Shown: positions 59,107-64,000 of the stretch, one piece after another | How the letters are laid out: each line of letters opens with the position of its first letter | Numbering within the stretch: position 1 is the stretch's first letter | Assembly: GCF_900107705.1 (NCBI RefSeq) | Contig: NZ_FNRE01000002.1 | Location: 248,001 to 312,000 of the forward strand | DNA: 64,000 nt | Direction of reading: 5' to 3' | Source: Prevotella sp. tc2-28 | Lineage (GTDB): Bacteria; Bacteroidota; Bacteroidia; Bacteroidales; Bacteroidaceae | Position numbers and translations under genes: made by a program | Notes under the pieces: generated by a model | What the model saw: only the letters and a program-made list of their open reading frames with translations | The model's database searches: none | Told to the model about the DNA's origin: nothing

Positions 59107-61617
59107 TTATTGTTCTTGGTTCAGTTCCTCGTCAACAATCTCAGCTTCCTCCACATCCTCTTCCTGGTTGGACATCACCTTGCAGACAGAAGCAATGGTG
59201 TCGTTCTTCTTGGTGAGGTTGATGAGACGGACGCCCTGGGTGGCACGTCCCATGACACGGACGTCAGCAACTTTCAGGCGGATGAGGATGCCCGACTTAT
59301 TGATGATCATGAGGTCGTTCTCGTCGGTGACCACCTTGATGGCTACCAGACGACCGGTCTTCTCCGTGACAGCGAGCGTCTTGACACCCTTGGTACCACG
59401 GTTGGTCTTGCGGTAGTCCTCGATGTCGGAGCGCTTGCCATAGCCATTCTCAGAGACAACCATGATGGTCTCTGTAGCGGGATCGTTGACACATACCATG
59501 CCGACAACCTCGTCGTCGCCACCATCGATACGCATACCGATGACACCGGTAGAGACACGTCCCATGGTACGTACCTGGTCTTCGTGGAAGCGTACGGCAC
59601 GTCCGTTGCGGTTGGCGAGCAGCAGCTCGTTGTTGCCGTTGGTCAGACGAACACCTACCACCTCGTCGCCTTCATTAATATTGATAGCGCGCACACCTGC
59701 CGCGCGTACATTCTTATATTGGTCGAGGCGTGTCTTCTTGATGATACCCTGCTTGGTGGCGAAGACAACATAGTGTGACTTCAGGAACTCCTCGTCGTTG
59801 AAGTTCTTCACACGCAAGACGGCATTGATGGCGTCGTCGGGCTCGATGTTCAGCATGTTCTGGATAGCACGGCCCTTCGAGTTCTTGTCGCCCTCGGGAA
59901 TCTCGTAGCACTTCTGCCAGTAGCAGCGTCCCTTCTGGGTGAAGAAGAGCAGCGTGTTATGCATGGTGGCAGGATAGATATACTCGGTGAAGTCGTTGTC
60001 ACGATGACGGGCAGCCTTGGCACCCACGCCGCCACGTCCCTGCTCATGGAACTCGTCGAGCTTGGTGCGCTTGACATAACCCATGTGGGAGATGGTGATG
60101 ACAACGGGATCGTCGGGATAGAAGTCCTCGGCATTGAACTCGTGGTCGAAGGGGATAATCTCGGTACGACGGTCGTCGCCATACTTCTCCTTCACCTCCT
60201 GCAGCTCCTGCTTCATGACTTCCTTACAACGCTCGGGGTTGTTCAGGATTTCCTCCAGGTCGGCGATGAGCTTCATCAGATCGTCGAACTCCTGGTGCAG
60301 CTGGTCGACACGCAGACCGGTCAACTGGCTCAGACGCATGTCGACGATAGCCTTGGACTGCAACTCGTCGAGGTTGAAGCGGGCCTCCAAGTTACGCTGG
60401 GCGTCACTGGGGGTCTTGCTGTTTCTGATAATATGTACGACCTCGTCGATATTGTTGACGGCAATGATCAAACCCTCGAGGATGTGGGCACGCTCCTGGG
60501 CTTTCTTCAGGTCGTACTTGGTGCGACGGATGGTCACATCATGACGGTGCTCAACGAAGTACTTGACGCACTCCTTCAGTGTGAGCAGACGGGGACGACC
60601 CTTTACCAAGGCGATGTTATTCACTGAGAATGAGCTCTGTAGAGCCGTCATCTTAAACAGTTTATTCAACAACACATTGGCATTGGCATCACGCTTGCAG
60701 TCGACCACGATACGCATACCCTGACGACCGGACTCGTCGTTGACGTTGGCCACACCTTCTATCTTATGCTCGTTGGCGAGGTCAGCGATATACTTCACGA
60801 GGTCGGCCTTGTTGACACCATAGGGAATCTCGGTGACGACAATCTTGTCGTGGGTCTCGCCAGACTCTATCTCAGCCTTGGCACGCATCACAATACGGCC
60901 CCTACCCGTCTCGTAGGCATCACGAACACCCTGCAGACCGTAGATATAGGCTCCTGTGGGGAAGTCTGGTCCGGGGATATAGCGCATCAGTCCATCGGTA
61001 TCGATATCGGGGTTGTCGATATAGGCACAGCAGCCGTCGATGACCTCACCCAGGTTATGGGTGGGCATGTTGGTAGCCATACCCACGGCAATACCATTAC
61101 CACCGTTGACCAGCAGGTTAGGAATCTTCGTAGGCATCACGCTGGGCTCTACCAGCGAGTCGTCGAAGTTGTTGACCATATCGACGGTGTCCTTCTCCAG
61201 GTCGTCCATGATATGCTCACCCATCTTCGAGAGACGGCACTCGGTATAACGCATGGCGGCTGGTGAGTCACCATCCACAGAACCGAAGTTACCCTGTCCG
61301 TCGACGAGCGTATAGCGCATGTTCCATTCCTGGGCCATGCGTACCAAAGCGCCGTATACAGAGGAGTCACCGTGGGGGTGGTACTTACCAAGCACCTCAC
61401 CGACTACGCGGGCACACTTCTTATAGGGTTGCGTACTGACGTTGTTGATGCCCATCATACCATACAGGATACGGCGATGAACAGGCTTGAAACCATCGCG
61501 CACGTCAGGAAGAGCACGCGCCACGATAACGGACATCGAATAGTCGATGTAAGAGGACTTCATCTCCTCTTCGATGTTGATTTTAACGATTCTGTCGTTG
61601 TCAAAAGTTTGATCCAT
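59107..61617 (-). CDS. gyrA: DNA gyrase subunit A
   Basis: GyrA is the DNA cleaving-rejoining subunit. The 836-residue protein has the winged-helix domain with [19 protein letters not shown] and the active-site tyrosine in AMRYTECRL (about residue 122), the coiled-coil tail, and the C-terminal beta-pinwheel with its six blades and a GyrA-box-like [10 protein letters not shown]. It ends in a short acidic tail. In the quinolone-resistance region the position matching E. coli Ser83 is serine and that matching Asp87 is glycine. The leader holds an unusually long repeat region. Confidence 0.97.
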   Translation of the reverse strand: MDQTFDNDRIVKINIEEEMKSSYIDYSMSVIVARALPDVRDGFKPVHRRILYGMMGINNVSTQPYKKCARVVGEVLGKYHPHGDSSVYGALVRMAQEWNMRYTLVDGQGNFGSVDGDSPAAMRYTECRLSKMGEHIMDDLEKDTVDMVNNFDDSLVEPSVMPTKIPNLLVNGGNGIAVGMATNMPTHNLGEVIDGCCAYIDNPDIDTDGLMRYIPGPDFPTGAYIYGLQGVRDAYETGRGRIVMRAKAEIESGETHDKIVVTEIPYGVNKADLVKYIADLANEHKIEGVANVNDESGRQGMRIVVDCKRDANANVLLNKLFKMTALQSSFSVNNIALVKGRPRLLTLKECVKYFVEHRHDVTIRRTKYDLKKAQERAHILEGLIIAVNNIDEVVHIIRNSKTPSDAQRNLEARFNLDELQSKAIVDMRLSQLTGLRVDQLHQEFDDLMKLIADLEEILNNPERCKEVMKQELQEVKEKYGDDRRTEIIPFDHEFNAEDFYPDDPVVITISHMGYVKRTKLDEFHEQGRGGVGAKAARHRDNDFTEYIYPATMHNTLLFFTQKGRCYWQKCYEIPEGDKNSKGRAIQNMLNIEPDDAINAVLRVKNFNDEEFLKSHYVVFATKQGIIKKTRLDQYKNVRAAGVRAININEGDEVVGVRLTNGNNELLLANRNGRAVRFHEDQVRTMGRVSTGVIGMRIDGGDDEVVGMVCVNDPATETIMVVSENGYGKRSDIEDYRKTNRGTKGVKTLAVTEKTGRLVAIKVVTDENDLMIINKSGILIRLKVADVRVMGRATQGVRLINLTKKNDTIASVCKVMSNQEEDVEEAEIVDEELNQEQ

Positions 61618-61660
61618 CTTATTATTTGACTATCTAATTTATTTGACTATTTTACAATTG

Positions 61661-61703
61661 GTAACCCTAACCCTAACCTTAACCTTAACCCTAACGTTAA
61701 CCA
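61661..61703. repeat. Reversed GTTNNN hexamer array upstream of gyrA
   Basis: Seven units of AACCCT, AACCTT and AACGTT. They would be transcribed in the gyrA leader. Confidence 0.9.
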
Positions 61704-61715
61704 CTTGGAGGTTAG

Positions 61716-61781
61716 TTCTGAGCGAAGCGCGCTCGACCTATGGTCGCTTTCTGAGCGAAGCGCGCTCGACCTATGGTCGCT
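61716..61781. repeat. Two tandem 33-bp hairpin units
   Basis: Units 61716-61748 and 61749-61781 are identical. Each holds GAGCG/CGCTC and CGACC-tat-GGTCG inverted repeats, so each can fold on its own. They resemble the GAGC/GCTC-rich cores elsewhere in the window in style but not in sequence. Confidence 0.9.
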
Positions 61782-61977
61782 TTGCTTGCAAAGAATTTAA
61801 TCTTTAATTTTTAATCTTTAATCTCCAACGTTTATTGTTATTTCGCGTTTAAGGCCATTTTAAAGCCCGCTGACGCATTTTACCTATTTTTTATTAGCGT
61901 ACAAAGGTAGAAAAAATTTGGGAAATAAACGAAAGAAAACGAAAGAAAACGAAAGAATTAAGGAATTTTTAAGAGTT

Positions 61978-62742
61978 TTATTCGTCACGGTCGTCCAGAA
62001 CGCGGAATTTTGCCCTTCTTCGCGCTAATTCTGCCAAATCCAACTCGACGGTAAGGCCTTGTTGGAGGTGTTTCTGACATTGTGCCAGGGTGCGTCCGAT
62101 AGCATCCACCACCACACTGGCACCGGCATAGTGGCTATAGGCATCGTCGCCCACCCTGTTGACACCTATCAGATAGCACTGGTTCTCGATGGCTCGTGCC
62201 CGCGTGAGGATCTGCCAGGCCGACTGACGCGACTCGGGCCAGTTGGCAACAACCACGATGGCATCGTAGGCGCGGTCGGTAGCATAGCGGCTCCAACAGG
62301 GGAAGCGGAGGTCGTAGCAGGTGAGCAACAAGAGGCGAGAACCCGCGAATTCAACGATGGCATGCTGTTGACCTGCCGTATAGTAGCGGTCTTCATGGCC
62401 ATAGGTAAAGAGATGGTGCTTGTCGTAGTAGGAAACGCTACCGAGTCGTCCGTCAACGAAATAATGGCGGTTGCGATAGGTGCCGTCAGTCAGCTGGAGG
62501 GCCACACTGCCACTGATGGCACAGTGGCGCTGTCGGGCTTCCTCTTGCATCCACTGCAGCGCACTGTTGTCGCACTCCTGATGGGCGATACCCTCGGGCT
62601 TGGTGGCAAAGCCTGTCGTCCACATCTCAGGCAGCACATAGAGGTCGCTGTCCGGATGTGCATCGAGCAGTCGCGCAGCCTCCTGCATGTTAGCCTCAGG
62701 CTGTGCCCAGCGGATGTCTGTTTGTAAGAGTGTTACTTTCAA
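61978..62742 (-). CDS. Nitrilase-superfamily amidase (omega-amidase/YafV-like)
   Basis: The 254-residue carbon-nitrogen hydrolase has the Glu-Lys-Cys triad: Glu in YVLPEMWTTGF (about 39), Lys in YYDKHHLF (about 107) and Cys in LLLTCYDLRFP (about 141). The set MWTTGF and FTYGHEDRYYTAG fits the omega-amidase (Nit2/YafV) branch, which hydrolyses alpha-ketoglutaramate. The start overlaps the lipoprotein gene by 4 bp. Confidence 0.9.
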   Translation of the reverse strand: MKVTLLQTDIRWAQPEANMQEAARLLDAHPDSDLYVLPEMWTTGFATKPEGIAHQECDNSALQWMQEEARQRHCAISGSVALQLTDGTYRNRHYFVDGRLGSVSYYDKHHLFTYGHEDRYYTAGQQHAIVEFAGSRLLLLTCYDLRFPCWSRYATDRAYDAIVVVANWPESRQSAWQILTRARAIENQCYLIGVNRVGDDAYSHYAGASVVVDAIGRTLAQCQKHLQQGLTVELDLAELARRRAKFRVLDDRDE

Positions 62743-63533
62743 TATTCCAACAAGTTAGTGGTCTGCTTGCCATCAAACGAGATGACGTTCTCCACCAGGT
62801 AACAGGAAGCATCACCCGGTACGCAGATGGAGGCGTTGAGATGGAAACCCTTGGCGTCGGTCTTGTCATACTGCAGGTCGTTGAGCACCGACTGTGCCAG
62901 CAACTGCTCAGGGACACGCTTCTGGTACTGCTGCTTGCGGAAGTCCTTGGAGAACAGCTGACGGTCGCCACGGAAGATGCTGAGGTGGATGATGTTGTCG
63001 TAGTAGACATTCTCCACGTCCAGCCCGTCTTCATTCAACGTATGACGCGTGACCTTGTATTTCGTCGGATTGATGGCGATATAGAGGTGGTAGCGCTCGT
63101 TGTTCCAGAAGACGACGGTATCGCGCTTCAGCACGCTGGTCAGCGTCAGCACCTTCGTATCCTCGCGCTGGAAGTCGTCCTTGAGGTCGTCATCCTTGTT
63201 GAGCTTCATCAGTTCGTCGTTCTGTCCCCTGAACCACAACACATGCTCTGTGTGTTTCTCGATATGATATCGTGCCGTACTTCCGATATAAAGCGTATCG
63301 CCCACCACCTTGAAATAGGAGGGCACACTGGTGGAATCGGCATAGAACACGCTGTCGCCTTGTATCTTGAAGACCACATCCTCCGTGTCATCATCCACCC
63401 AGACACCCTGGAGCAACTGCTTGGCCTCCAGACTCTCCGGAGCGTCAGCAGGATTGCCCTGACGCCCACCACAGCTGGTAATCGCTGTGGCGAGCATCAT
63501 CATAAGGGCGAGCACTTTTAGGTAGTATTTCAT
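62739..63533 (-). CDS. Lipoprotein, DUF4738-like
   Basis: This 264-residue exported protein has a lipobox (ITSCGG, Cys21). The mature part has LLQGVWVDDDTEDVVFKIQGDSVFYADS and YFKVVGDTLYIGS, followed by a second beta-rich half that ends SFDGKQTTNLLEY. It fits the DUF4738 family of Bacteroidales lipoproteins as I remember it; the function is unknown. It begins directly after the stop of the UDP-sugar dehydrogenase gene. Confidence 0.65.
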   Translation of the reverse strand: MKYYLKVLALMMMLATAITSCGGRQGNPADAPESLEAKQLLQGVWVDDDTEDVVFKIQGDSVFYADSTSVPSYFKVVGDTLYIGSTARYHIEKHTEHVLWFRGQNDELMKLNKDDDLKDDFQREDTKVLTLTSVLKRDTVVFWNNERYHLYIAINPTKYKVTRHTLNEDGLDVENVYYDNIIHLSIFRGDRQLFSKDFRKQQYQKRVPEQLLAQSVLNDLQYDKTDAKGFHLNASICVPGDASCYLVENVISFDGKQTTNLLEY

Positions 63534-64000
63534 TTATTTTCCAATACAATGGTATTCAAAGCCGTTCTCTGCCAACTCTTCTGAATCGAAGATGTTACGG
63601 CCGTCGATGACCAGCGGACGACGCATGGCTTTCTTGATGACTGCCCACGTAGGCAGACGGAACTCCTTCCACTCGGTCAGCAACAGCAGGGCATCAGCAT
63701 CCAGCACGGCATCGTACATATCATTACAGTAGGTCACCGTGTCGCCTATCCTGCGATTGCACTCATCCATGGCGACAGGGTCGTAGGCACGGATGGTACA
63801 GCCAGCATCCTGCAACAGCTTGATCATCACCAGTGCGGTGGATTCGCGCATATCGTCAGTCTCGGGCTTGAAAGAGAGGCCCCACATGGCAATGGTCTTG
63901 CCCTTGAGCGACTGACCACCATAGGCTTTCTGCAGTTTCTCGAAGAGGATGCTCTTCTGACGCTCGTTGACACGCTCGACAGCCTTCAGCACTTCCATCG
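63534..64000 (-). CDS. UDP-glucose/GDP-mannose dehydrogenase family, C-terminal part (cut by window end)
   Basis: The last 155 or so residues of the enzyme are present. GLSFKPETDDMRES is the conserved C-terminal-domain signature of UDP-glucose 6-dehydrogenases, followed by DPVAMDECNRRIGDT, ADALLLLTEWKEFR and VIDGRNIFD. It would make UDP-glucuronate for surface polysaccharide. The gene continues beyond 64000, so the substrate-specific N-terminal half is not seen. Confidence 0.9.
   Translation of the reverse strand, partial: MEVLKAVERVNERQKSILFEKLQKAYGGQSLKGKTIAMWGLSFKPETDDMRESTALVMIKLLQDAGCTIRAYDPVAMDECNRRIGDTVTYCNDMYDAVLDADALLLLTEWKEFRLPTWAVIKKAMRRPLVIDGRNIFDSEELAENGFEYHCIGK

Larger units (their letters stand above)
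61618..61977 (-). promoter_or_regulatory. Gap upstream of gyrA: promoter box and repeat-filled leader
   Basis: There is no gene in these 360 bp. A TACCTTTG box on the minus strand at 61909-61902 is the best gyrA promoter, which puts a leader of about 280 nt in front of gyrA. That leader contains ATTTGACTATT-type units (61622-61660), reversed hexamers (61661-61703), two tandem 33-bp units (61716-61781) and TTTAATCTTTAATTT units (61797-61826). GAAAGAAAAC repeats lie at 61929-61958. Confidence 0.6.

Overview
This window comes from a Bacteroidota chromosome and looks most like Prevotella or a close relative. The evidence is a set of Bacteroidales-type genes (an UpxY-type antiterminator, an RprX/RprY-like two-component pair, a fused aspartokinase-homoserine dehydrogenase, FISUMP-like and DUF-type lipoproteins) and many promoters of the Bacteroides primary-sigma form TTTG-N20-TAnnTTTG. 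The genus is an inference, because there is no rRNA in the window.

Layout. Positions 1-11100 hold housekeeping genes: a small membrane-protein operon, an MBL hydrolase with murB, pheS, a ThiE-like gene, prs, a TlpA-like lipoprotein, nth, an ECF sigma operon and rnz. Positions 11200-17500 hold mazG, tRNA-Ser(CGA), yebC, a GxxExxY gene bounded by inverted repeats, and pheT. Positions 17800-44500 are a surface-polysaccharide locus transcribed leftward from one strong promoter at about 44.48 kb: upxY, a Wza-like export protein, Wzz, a hexapeptide acyltransferase cassette, rfbC, a Wzx flippase, pyruvyl- and F420-type modification enzymes, glycosyltransferases, four more acyltransferases, a decayed RAYT transposase, Wzy, an epimerase, a WcaJ-like initiating transferase and a beta-barrel/PAP2 phosphatase. 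The middle of the locus (about 21-39 kb) is visibly AT-rich. Positions 44800-64000 return to core genes: rprY/rprX, a TonB-dependent receptor, a SpoU methyltransferase, nadE, queA, thrA-apgM, a TPR protein, gyrA, a nitrilase-family amidase, a lipoprotein and the end of a UDP-glucose dehydrogenase gene.

The most striking feature is a dispersed, composite, telomere-like repeat system. Hexamer arrays of form GTTNNN (GTTAGG, GTTAAG, GTTCCC, GTTAAC), heptamer arrays of form GTTTACY, and conserved hairpin-rich cores (a 107-bp core in three nearly identical copies, a 78-bp core in two identical copies) occur at more than a dozen places. They usually abut stop codons. Hexamer arrays also lie in frame inside pheT and the WcaJ-like gene and form the C-terminus of MazG, always in the xxx-AAC frame that gives N-G-N-P-N-V type peptides. 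Unrelated minisatellites sit in frame in queA, the PAP2 gene and apgM.

Other signals worth attention are a perfect 17-bp inverted repeat enclosing the rprX -7 box and start codon, 78-bp direct repeats bracketing upxY with its promoter, 135-bp direct repeats bracketing an acyltransferase cassette, a 22-bp-phased series of GAGTTAACTC palindromes, and a 20-codon leader ORF coupled to thrA.
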